NCBI RefSeq assembly: GCF_003111645.1
Contig: NZ_CP022187.1
Span: 434,001-498,000 of the forward strand
Source of the DNA: Parazoarcus communis
Lineage (GTDB): Bacteria > Pseudomonadota > Gammaproteobacteria > Burkholderiales > Rhodocyclaceae
DNA: 64,000 nt
Reading direction: 5' to 3'
Under the pieces are notes generated by a model, which was given only the letters and a program-made list of their open reading frames with translations, ran no database searches and had not been told where the DNA came from. Shown piece after piece: positions 57,128-64,000 of this stretch. The stretch's first letter is position 1; the number at the start of each line of letters is the position of its first letter. Made by a program: the position numbers and the translations under genes.

Positions 57128-57823
57128 TCAGTTCCGCTGCTCGGGTGGCAGAGGACGCTTTAGTGAATGGCAGTCACTGCGCTTTGCCTCGATTGCAGCC
57201 ATTACGAAATCCACCGAATAGCGCCGCCAGATGTCGGCATCCTCGTCGCGGTTTAAATCGAGTCCGCACAGGGTCGCTACCGTGTAGCGACTCACGTAGG
57301 CGCTTGTCGTTGTTTGCACCGCGGCAGCGAGGAAGAGGTCTGGATCGACATCCGACCGAAACTCGCCGGCCCTGACACCACGCTCGATGGTGTCGCGCAT
57401 CTTTTCTTTCAGCTTGGGAGCGAGATCCGTAAAGCTGTTGCGCGGTGTGATGTGATTCTCGTGATAGCGAATTCCCTCTTGGGCGAGTGCGCTCAGCATT
57501 GGATCGCTATAGGGGCTGATCATGTGATTGAGTAACGTGCGCAGCGCCTCTCGCGGCGGAAACTGGTCCAGTTCGATGGCGACCAGATCGATCATAGTTG
57601 TTGCCGATGATTCGTCAAGCACGCACGCAAAAAGCTCCTCTTTGCTTCGGTAGTAGTGATAGACGAGTTGCTTTGTCACGCCCGCGGCCTGAGCGATGTC
57701 ATCGATACGCGCATCTGCAAGGCCTTTGGCCGCAAAGGCCTGGCGCGCCGCTTCCGCAATTCGTCTCAGCGTCTCGCGTTTGTCGGGGGATGGACGCTCT
57801 GACGGCTTGCCTGAGTTTGTCAT
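57128..57823 (-). CDS. TetR-family regulator of the P450 cluster
   Basis: A 231-residue TetR repressor: HTH ARIDDIAQAAGVTKQLVYHYYRSKEELF (about residues 40-68) and a C-terminal domain ending in a basic tail. The ATG at 57823 lacks a good ribosome site; a start at 57880 would place the operator in the coding region, so it is unlikely. The palindrome TTGAC-N5-GTCAA lies between it and the P450 gene, so it probably controls both. Confidence 0.88.
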   Translation of the reverse strand: MTNSGKPSERPSPDKRETLRRIAEAARQAFAAKGLADARIDDIAQAAGVTKQLVYHYYRSKEELFACVLDESSATTMIDLVAIELDQFPPREALRTLLNHMISPYSDPMLSALAQEGIRYHENHITPRNSFTDLAPKLKEKMRDTIERGVRAGEFRSDVDPDLFLAAAVQTTTSAYVSRYTVATLCGLDLNRDEDADIWRRYSVDFVMAAIEAKRSDCHSLKRPLPPEQRN

Positions 57824-57865
57824 GGGATTCTGAAAGGGTAGGACATAAGGACAAGCGTAACGCAC

Positions 57866-57880
57866 TTGACTCGAGGTCAA
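57866..57880. promoter_or_regulatory. TTGAC-N5-GTCAA operator-like palindrome
   Basis: TTGACTCGAGGTCAA with following AAC, in the 176 bp between the TetR gene and the first P450. Same half-sites and spacing as the site at 55386. Confidence 0.72.
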
Positions 57881-57999
57881 ACGAAGCGCGGCCCAGATTC
57901 AGTCTTGGTGGACGATCTCACGATAACATGTGATCAGAAACTAAAAAAATGATCATATTTTACGGCCCAGTGCCATGTGAGCATAACAAGGAGACTGAA

Positions 58000-59277
58000 T
58001 TGAGCAGCGATCTGAACGACCTCGACCTGAAGAGTGCCTATACGGCTGTTTCCGACACCTACAAGGGTACTGGAGACATCCACGCAGCCTGCCGCGAGAT
58101 GCGTGACAAGTCTCCGATTTTTGTGGGTGACTTCATCAAGCAGTTTGGCGTGCCAACCAATGCGGGTTTGCAGCAGGGTACGCGTCCGACCTTCGCGCTT
58201 TTTCGTTATCACGATGTGATGAATGTGTTGCGTGATGCGACCACATACACAAACAGCTTCATTCTCGAGGGCTTGGGCGCTGCCTTCAGCGACGGTCTGT
58301 TCATTCTAGGCATGGACGGAGAGGCACACCGTCGCGTTCGCGCGCTGTTGCAGCCCGCGTTCATGCCCGACACCGTGAACAAGTGGCGTGACACGATGGA
58401 AACGCTGATCAGGAAGGATTTTCTGGAGCCACTCGTGCCACAGAAAAAGGCCGATCTGATGGAGTTCGGGCTCTACTTTCCTATCCGCATCATGTACGCC
58501 CTGATGGGCTTTCCGACCCAGGATACCGACAAGTACAAGAAGTACGCCGCCTGGACGCTGGCAATGGTCGGTGGGAATCAGATTGACCCGACCAAGGTGG
58601 AAGAGGCCCGCCGTAATGCTGGCACTGCAGCCAAGATGCTCTACGACTCAATCATGGAGGTCGTTGTTGCACGGCGTGCCGCAGGCAGCCAGGGTGACGA
58701 CCTGATCGGCCGCTTGCTGCGTGCGGAATACGAGGGCGAGGGGCTCGACGACCATCAGGTCGTTACCTTCGTGCGCTCGCTACTGCCTGCGGCGGGCGAG
58801 ACCACGACGCGTACCCTGGGGTCGGTGCTGACCTTGCTGTTCAACACACCGGGCACGCTTGAGCGCATCAAGGCGGATCGCAGCCTGGTGCCCAAGCTGA
58901 TCGACGAGACCATCCGCTACGAGCCACTGGCAACGTTCAAGGTGCGCGAGGTCGCCAAGGACGTGGAGTTCTACGGCGTGAAGATTCCAAAGGGTTCTTT
59001 CGTGCAGTGTCTGGTTGTCTCGGCGAACCACGACGGCGAGATTTTCGAGAACCCGGATGTGTTTGATATTGATCGCAAGCAGAAACCTAGTTTCGGCTTC
59101 GGGTTTGGGCCGCATATGTGCATCGGTCAGTTTGTTGCTAAGGTCGAGATCGCCTGTGCGATCAACTCTATCCTCGACCTCTTCCCTAACATTCGACTTG
59201 ATCCTGACATGCCGCCGCCGGTGATCGAGGGTGCCCAGTTGCGTGGCGCATCCCATGTGCACGTGATCTGGGATTGA
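58000..59277 (+). CDS. Cytochrome P450 (first of two)
   Basis: A 425-residue soluble bacterial P450. TTG start with AAGGAG 8 nt upstream; an ATG at 57949 has no site, and the paralogue's N-terminus aligns with the TTG. I-helix AAGETTTR, K-helix E-x2-R in DETIRYEP, heme loop FGFGPHMCIGQF with Cys thiolate. Needs an electron donor; no ferredoxin gene is nearby in the window. Close to the P450 at 63.1 kb, so they may act on related substrates. Confidence 0.95.
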   Translation: MSSDLNDLDLKSAYTAVSDTYKGTGDIHAACREMRDKSPIFVGDFIKQFGVPTNAGLQQGTRPTFALFRYHDVMNVLRDATTYTNSFILEGLGAAFSDGLFILGMDGEAHRRVRALLQPAFMPDTVNKWRDTMETLIRKDFLEPLVPQKKADLMEFGLYFPIRIMYALMGFPTQDTDKYKKYAAWTLAMVGGNQIDPTKVEEARRNAGTAAKMLYDSIMEVVVARRAAGSQGDDLIGRLLRAEYEGEGLDDHQVVTFVRSLLPAAGETTTRTLGSVLTLLFNTPGTLERIKADRSLVPKLIDETIRYEPLATFKVREVAKDVEFYGVKIPKGSFVQCLVVSANHDGEIFENPDVFDIDRKQKPSFGFGFGPHMCIGQFVAKVEIACAINSILDLFPNIRLDPDMPPPVIEGAQLRGASHVHVIWD

Positions 59278-59292
59278 GGCAGGAAGCGGCCC

Positions 59293-60324
59293 ATGAGAAC
59301 CTTCAAGACAATCCCTCAGCGAGGCGACTTCGCTTATCAATGCCTGGTTGCCCCGCAAAAGGTGAGCGGAACCAAGCTGGCGGACCTACGAGACCATTTC
59401 GGGCTAAAGCTCACAAAGCACATGCCGTTCGGTAGCGTACGGGACGAGGAGGGGCATATCTACTCAGTCGTGCGCGCGGTCAATGCTCCCAACAGCACGC
59501 CGAATCCGACCAAATTCATTTACCAGTCGACACGGATTGATAACGCCCATATCCGCGTGGACAAGGAACGGATCGCACCGCGGGCGATGACAATGTTTCC
59601 CAAGCGCTGGCTCGAAGGCGATACGGCGTGCTGGTCGAGCATTGACGGAGAGCCGGGTGAGCCGTGGCTGATCACCGCTTCCGGGGAGCGTTTCAGCTGG
59701 AAGGAGGACGGCCTCCTCGACATCGCCGGCTCGCTGATCGGAAATGGAATGCAGTGGTATTTACCCGGTGAGCATTGGGGCACCTTCTACGTATCACAAC
59801 TCTACGATGTGGCTGGTACTTGCGAAGGACGCCCTGTGAAGGGGGTGATCGCGCTCGATCAGGCTTGGATGGCAGAGGGAGGCGCCATTCACTTCCAGAA
59901 AGACCTTGTAGTGAACAACAAGATGCACGTCATCTGGTGGAGTTTTGCCACAATTTACACGGACGGCAGTTGGGATGCGGGCTCGTTCATGGTGGGCCAT
60001 GACAATCTCGGCTATGCAATCTTCCAGAATGATCGCGGCGAGGTGTACTGCACGACCGACATCGAGGGCGAAGTGCGACACAAGGACGGCAGCTACTTTG
60101 CCGAATACGCCCGTATCGTTGTCGATGGCAAGGAAGCGTGGGAGTTTTTACCCGATCCGAAGGGAGAGATGATGGATTTCGTCGGAGGCTTTCCCATCAC
60201 CGCGCAGCAGGAGGGGCGATGGCGAAAAGTAGGTGACGAGCGCGAGCCCGATCGCTGGATGGCCTGGGGCGAATCGGATCGTCGAAATGGTTCGGCACGT
60301 AACCGGTATGGATGCGATCTCTGA
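59293..60324 (+). CDS. Unrecognised protein in the P450 cluster
   Basis: A 343-residue soluble protein starting MRTFKTIPQRGDFAYQCLV. It is rich in aromatic residues and beta strands (WYLPGEHWGTFYVSQLYDV, WWSFATIYTDGSWDAGSF), which suggests a beta-barrel or lipocalin/hydratase-like fold (AttH/CrtC type), but I cannot name the family. It is 15 bp after the P450 and probably on the same transcript. Possible role: hydration or binding of the P450 substrate, by inference. Confidence 0.65.
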   Translation: MRTFKTIPQRGDFAYQCLVAPQKVSGTKLADLRDHFGLKLTKHMPFGSVRDEEGHIYSVVRAVNAPNSTPNPTKFIYQSTRIDNAHIRVDKERIAPRAMTMFPKRWLEGDTACWSSIDGEPGEPWLITASGERFSWKEDGLLDIAGSLIGNGMQWYLPGEHWGTFYVSQLYDVAGTCEGRPVKGVIALDQAWMAEGGAIHFQKDLVVNNKMHVIWWSFATIYTDGSWDAGSFMVGHDNLGYAIFQNDRGEVYCTTDIEGEVRHKDGSYFAEYARIVVDGKEAWEFLPDPKGEMMDFVGGFPITAQQEGRWRKVGDEREPDRWMAWGESDRRNGSARNRYGCDL

Positions 60325-60364
60325 GCTGCGATACCCCCTTCTCAACCCACTGACAGGACTGGAC

Positions 60365-60721
60365 ATGAGTATCGACGCGAACGCAATTGAGCACTTCATT
60401 CACACGCAGATTTCCTGCTGGAATCGTAATGATAAAGACGGCTTTCTTGCTGCCTATCGTGAAGCCGCTCCGGGAGGCCTGTCGATCGAGTATGTCGGCC
60501 GTCCGGCAGCAGACGGCTGGGCAGTTCTTGAGGGCATGTGGGAGCAGCAGAATGCAAAGATCGAGATTGAAGAGGTCACGATGATCGTGAATGCCAACGA
60601 AGCAGCCTGCCATAACCGGAACAAGGTGAAGGGTGCGAGCATGGCCATCGAGACTATCGAGGTCTATCGGTTTGGCGAGGACGGCACACTTTCCGTTCGC
60701 TACTTCATTCGTCACCCATGA
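60365..60721 (+). CDS. SnoaL/NTF2-like protein (first copy)
   Basis: A 118-residue NTF2-fold protein starting MSIDANAIEHFIHTQISCWNRNDKDGF. The start aligns with that of the paralogue 440 bp downstream. SnoaL-like proteins often are isomerases, dehydratases or hydratases of cyclic compounds. It is 40 bp after the 343-residue gene. Confidence 0.85.
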   Translation: MSIDANAIEHFIHTQISCWNRNDKDGFLAAYREAAPGGLSIEYVGRPAADGWAVLEGMWEQQNAKIEIEEVTMIVNANEAACHNRNKVKGASMAIETIEVYRFGEDGTLSVRYFIRHP

Positions 60722-60806
60722 TCTGGGCGCTATCGACAGGCACGTCTGCGTCAGATAAAGTTGTACACAAAAATATAAAGTGATCAATAAAAAGGAGGCC
60801 TCAGCG

Positions 60807-61208
60807 ATGGGACGTGTGGACCCCGCAGCAATCGAGCGCTTCATGCGCGGTCAGGTGACGTGCTGGAACGCCCACGACAAGCCTGGTTTCATGGCGCACT
60901 ATCGCTCAGTCGCATCAGAGGCGCTCGATATTGCATACGCCGGACGTGACGAACAGCAGGACGGGTGGTTTGTCATCGAGGAGATGTGGGACAAGCACAA
61001 CGAGCGCTTCGAGCTTGAGGTGCTCAACACCATCATCAACGGCGACGATGTCGCGGTACATCATCGCAACTGCATCCGTGGCACTGATCTAGTGATCGAG
61101 AGCATCGAAACCTACCGCTTCTCGCCTGGCAGGCTCTCGGTGTGCTATTTCCTCCAGCCGCCGTCGAGCGCAGAAGTCGATCTCGCGCAATTCCGCGGAT
61201 TTGCCTGA
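60807..61208 (+). CDS. SnoaL/NTF2-like protein (second copy)
   Basis: A 133-residue paralogue of the preceding protein (MGRVDPAAIERFMRGQVTCWNAHDKPGF against MSIDANAIEHF...). AGGAGG lies 9 nt before the ATG; an upstream GTG at 60780 has no good site. The 85-bp AT-rich gap between the two genes may hold a promoter. The two could form a heterodimer or have split substrates, by inference. Confidence 0.85.
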   Translation: MGRVDPAAIERFMRGQVTCWNAHDKPGFMAHYRSVASEALDIAYAGRDEQQDGWFVIEEMWDKHNERFELEVLNTIINGDDVAVHHRNCIRGTDLVIESIETYRFSPGRLSVCYFLQPPSSAEVDLAQFRGFA

Positions 61209-61253
61209 CGCTACACTGCTTGACTCAGGCCTCCATTCTTGCAGGAGAAATCT

Positions 61254-61763
61254 GTGGCGCGTATTCCGCCTGTTCCACTCGACGAGTTGCCGCCCGCACT
61301 TGCGGACGCTGTCGCGAAAGGTCTTGCAAACCGGATGCTGAGCTCCCCTGTGCCAGTGCAAGTCTGGGCGCATCGCCCTGACATTGCGCAGGCTTGGCTT
61401 GCGGCACTTGAGACAATGCATTTGCACGGAGTACTTGATGCGCGTCTAAGGGAGTTGGTGCGGCTGAGGATCGCTGCAATCACGACATGTAAAGCCTGCC
61501 AGGTCGCGCGGAAAAACGATGATGTGAGCGAGGAGGATATTTCGTGCCTCGGCAGCGACGATCCGCGCTTCTCTCCGACAGAGCAGGTCGCGTTGCGTTA
61601 TGCCGAACTCTTTGCCGGTGACTATCTGTCGATCGACTATTCCATCTTCAAGCGATTGGGTGAGCATTTCACGGCAGCCGAGATTGTCGAACTCAACATG
61701 TTCTGCGCACTGATGCTGGCCGGAGGACGCATGACCTACGTTCAGCAGGCCTACGAGGAATGA
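61254..61763 (+). CDS. Carboxymuconolactone decarboxylase-family protein
   Basis: A 169-residue AhpD-like protein. GTG start after AGGAG. The redox motif CKAC lies near residue 85 in ITTCKACQVARKN, but the His usual three residues after the second Cys (C-x2-C-x3-H) is Arg, so full peroxidase activity is doubtful. It may be an isomerase or thiol enzyme of the cluster. The MFS gene follows after 18 bp. Confidence 0.87.
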   Translation: MARIPPVPLDELPPALADAVAKGLANRMLSSPVPVQVWAHRPDIAQAWLAALETMHLHGVLDARLRELVRLRIAAITTCKACQVARKNDDVSEEDISCLGSDDPRFSPTEQVALRYAELFAGDYLSIDYSIFKRLGEHFTAAEIVELNMFCALMLAGGRMTYVQQAYEE

Positions 61764-61781
61764 TGTGATGAGCGCTGCCGC

Positions 61782-62972
61782 GTGAATGCAGAGCCCGCGG
61801 AGCTGACTACTGATAGCAACCCCATGCGCGGTGCGCTCTTTGCCTTGATCGTTTGCCAGGTAGGTCTGCATGCGTGCCTGCAGGGTGCTCGTCTGGCGGT
61901 TCCGCTCTCGGTTCTGCGAATGGGCCATGACGCATGGTCGGTTGGCGTGGTGATGATGATGTTCGCCATTATTCCGGCCCTCTTTGCGATTTCGGCCGGA
62001 CGTCTTGCGGATCGTCGGGGTTATCACTTTCCTGTCCGGATCGCAGCCGCACTCTCGCTCAGTGGCACTGTGATCGGCGCGTTGATGCCGAGTTTTGCCG
62101 GGCTATGCACTGCGGCTGCACTATGCGGAGGTGGCGCCGGCTTCGGCATGATCGCAATTCAACGTACGGCAAGCCGGTTTGCGCGCAACGACGCGGACCG
62201 GTTGCGGGTGTTCAGCTGGATTGCCTTGGCTCCCGCGCTTGCTGCACTGCTTGGCCCGCTGCTGGCGGGCACGTTGATCGATCACTTCGGCTTCCGTATT
62301 GCCTTCGTCGGTCTTGCCATGCTGCCGGTGATTTCGCTCCTTGTTACGTGCGCCGTTCCACATGAAGTGCCGGTCGCCATCGATGCCAGCGTACGGAAAA
62401 AGTATTCGGTGCGAGAGCTACTGAGAATGCCTGGTTTCGCACGTCTGCTATTCATAAACTGGCTTGTTTCCGCAAGTTGGGATGTGCACGGCTTTGCCCT
62501 TCCCGTGCTTGGCGTGGAGCGCGGCCTGAGTGCATCGACCTTGGGCGCGGTGCTTGCTGCTTACGCTGTGGCCTCGATGGCAGTGCGCCTGGTAATTCCG
62601 TTCATTGCGGAGCACCTTCCTCGCCGTCACCTGCTCCCCGGCGCGCTGGCATTGACCTGTCTTGTGTTTGCCCTCTATCCCTTGCTCGAAAGTGCATGGG
62701 CGATGGCGGGCTGTGCGGCAGTGCTGGGGATCGCATTAGGCGCGATTCAACCGGCGATTCTGACCACTCTGCACAATGTTACGCCACGACAGCATCACGG
62801 TGAGGCACTCGCGCTGCGCTCGATGTCCGTTCATTTGTCGATGATGGGGATGCCGCTGATCTTTGGCCTGATCGGCGCGAGCGTCGGTGCGGCTGCGCTG
62901 TTCTGGGTGATGGCGGTTTCACTCGGTATTGGCAGCCTGGAGGCCCGGCGCCTTGCGGCAGCACATGACTAG
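61782..62972 (+). CDS. MFS transporter
   Basis: A 396-residue major facilitator with about 12 membrane helices and the loop GRLADRRGYH between helices 2 and 3. GTG start at 61782; an alternative ATG at 61827 (MRGALFALIVCQVG) would cut the polar N-terminus. Direction of transport and substrate are unknown; its place at the end of the P450 operon suggests uptake of the growth substrate or export of a product. Confidence 0.88.
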   Translation: MNAEPAELTTDSNPMRGALFALIVCQVGLHACLQGARLAVPLSVLRMGHDAWSVGVVMMMFAIIPALFAISAGRLADRRGYHFPVRIAAALSLSGTVIGALMPSFAGLCTAAALCGGGAGFGMIAIQRTASRFARNDADRLRVFSWIALAPALAALLGPLLAGTLIDHFGFRIAFVGLAMLPVISLLVTCAVPHEVPVAIDASVRKKYSVRELLRMPGFARLLFINWLVSASWDVHGFALPVLGVERGLSASTLGAVLAAYAVASMAVRLVIPFIAEHLPRRHLLPGALALTCLVFALYPLLESAWAMAGCAAVLGIALGAIQPAILTTLHNVTPRQHHGEALALRSMSVHLSMMGMPLIFGLIGASVGAAALFWVMAVSLGIGSLEARRLAAAHD

Positions 62973-63068
62973 GGCAGGTTAGCGGAGGCGGATGGTCCGC
63001 GCTAAATAGTTACTTGGCGGCTGATAAGATATAAGGCACTATTCTAAAAAGTGTTCAATAAACGTCGA

Positions 63069-63091
63069 GGCGGGCCCGTGCAAATCCCGCC
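63069..63091 (+). promoter_or_regulatory. Stem-loop in the leader of the second P450
   Basis: GGCGGG/CCCGCC with an 11-nt loop, about 40 bp before the P450 start. A promoter-like AAGATATAAGG (about 63026-63036) lies upstream, and CACT...AGTG half-sites (63037-63053) may be an operator. Confidence 0.4.
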
Positions 63092-63129
63092 GGGACCGTC
63101 AAGACAGTAAGCCGACGAGGAGACAGATC

Positions 63130-64000
63130 ATGAACAATGCCAAGAATGTGACGCTTGAGGATGCATTTGCCGGGGTGGCTGATAATTATCGTGGCGAGGA
63201 CGTCGATCTCAACGCGATCTATCGCGAGATGCGCAAGAACTCGCCCATCATTGCCGAGAACTTCATGGGCAAGCTCGGTGTCCCGAACATCGCCGGCCTT
63301 GATGCCAATCGGCCCACGTACACCGTGTTCAAGTACAAGGACGTGATGAACGTGTTGCGCGATGCGACCCACTACACCAGTGGATTCATCGCAGAGGGAC
63401 TCGGCGCCTTTTTCGACGGCCTGATCCTTACCGGTATGGATGGCGAGGCACACAAGAAGGCTCGGGGACTGCTGCAGCCGATCTTCATGCCGGATGTCGT
63501 CAATACGTGGCGCGACAGCAAGATGGACCCGATCGTGCGCAACGAGTATCTCCTGCCAATGGTGTCGGAGAAGAAAGCTGACCTGATGGAGTTTGCGCTC
63601 TATTTTCCGATTCGCCTTATCTATGCACTGATTGGATTTCCCGACGATAAGCCAGAGAAGGTCAAGCAATATGCGGCATGGGCGCTGGCGATTCTTGCCG
63701 GCCCTCAGGTCGACGCCGAGAGGGCTGCGCTCGCACGCAAGGCTGCAATGGAGGCGGCGAAAGCACTCTACGATGCAGTCATGGAGGCTGTGGTCGAGGT
63801 CAGGCGCAATGGCGCCGAAGGCAACGATCTGATCAGTCGGTTGATTCGTGCCGAGTACGAAGGCCGCAAGCTCGACGACCACGAGATCACCACTTTTGTT
63901 CGCTCGCTGCTGCCTGCTGCGGGTGAAACCACAACCCGTACCTTTGGCTCACTGATGGTGCTGCTGCTTGAACGCCCCGAGTTGCTCGAACGGATCCGCA
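63130..64000 (+). CDS. Cytochrome P450 (second of two, 3' end outside window)
   Basis: Open frame from ATG 63130 (GAGGAGACAG upstream) to the window edge without a stop, 290 codons. It begins MNNAKNVTLEDAFAGVADNYRG and matches the first P450 along its whole visible length, for example RDATHYTSGFIAEGLGAFF, GMDGEAHKKARGLLQP and AAGETTTRT (I-helix). The heme-binding part lies beyond the window. A recent-looking duplication of the first P450. Confidence 0.93.
   Translation, partial: MNNAKNVTLEDAFAGVADNYRGEDVDLNAIYREMRKNSPIIAENFMGKLGVPNIAGLDANRPTYTVFKYKDVMNVLRDATHYTSGFIAEGLGAFFDGLILTGMDGEAHKKARGLLQPIFMPDVVNTWRDSKMDPIVRNEYLLPMVSEKKADLMEFALYFPIRLIYALIGFPDDKPEKVKQYAAWALAILAGPQVDAERAALARKAAMEAAKALYDAVMEAVVEVRRNGAEGNDLISRLIRAEYEGRKLDDHEITTFVRSLLPAAGETTTRTFGSLMVLLLERPELLERIR

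Noticed and set aside
63055-63882. 275-codon minus-strand frame at the right edge
   Set aside because: Opposite to a P450 whose frame is open on the plus strand to the edge of the window.

Overview
The window looks like the chromosome of a facultatively anaerobic betaproteobacterium of the Rhodocyclales (Azoarcus, Thauera or Aromatoleum type). The reasons are the high-GC core genes, a complete cbb3 oxidase operon next to FNR-type regulators and anaerobic hemN, a PHA synthase, and a P450-containing catabolic cluster. The assignment is inference from gene content; no 16S gene is present.

Layout. (1) 1-16.3 kb is a micro-oxic respiration region: the 3' part of ccoI, ccoS, ccoNOQP, ccoG, ccoH, two small membrane proteins, a universal stress protein, a beta-CASP metallo-hydrolase, phaC, a Dnr-like regulator, a SirB2-like protein, fnr, hemN and a SafE/DsbD-like membrane protein. 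Four almost identical FNR boxes (TTGATC-N3-GTCAA) sit at ccoN, uspA, fnr/hemN and, unexpectedly, in front of a gene-free 100-bp stretch ending in a strong terminator. That last arrangement is a good candidate for an FNR-activated small RNA. (2) 16.3-19.3 kb is a copper-efflux module (MerR-type regulator, CopA, CopZ) with a 20-bp-spacer MerR promoter. (3) 19.3-39.3 kb is mostly housekeeping: ppa, an orphan HicA-like protein, an electrophile-stress block (DJ-1/PfpI, CurA-like reductase, YqhD-like alcohol dehydrogenase, TetR regulator with two NemR-like operators), nadE-glnB, an Smr protein, trxB, a Crp-like regulator, ftsK-lolA-rarA, serS, mltF, and a carboxymuconolactone-decarboxylase-family gene with an in-frame stop codon.

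(4) 39.27-52.4 kb is an accessory island starting at tRNA-Ser(CGA). A structured inverted-repeat element lies directly behind the tRNA. It is followed by a tyrosine recombinase overlapped by an unknown gene, a second divergent tyrosine recombinase, a large serine recombinase with a coupled 66-aa leader gene, and a KfrA-like coiled-coil DNA-binding protein preceded by 8-bp tandem repeats. Then come anti-phage genes: a Gabija-like pair (GajA OLD nuclease and GajB UvrD-like helicase), a decayed integrase relic, a Shedu-like nuclease with a large N-terminal extension, and an orphan MbcA/ParS/Xre-type antitoxin-like protein. No right-hand att copy of the tRNA end was found.

(5) 52.4-64 kb is a catabolic cluster of unknown substrate: VOC protein, acyl-CoA synthetase, two TetR regulators, FAD-dependent desaturase-like oxidoreductase, two closely related cytochrome P450s (the second cut by the window edge), an unrecognised 343-aa protein, two tandem SnoaL-like proteins, a carboxymuconolactone-decarboxylase-like protein and an MFS transporter. 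A shared palindrome TTGAC-N5-GTCAA occurs upstream of the oxidoreductase and in the TetR/P450 intergenic region, suggesting one regulon.
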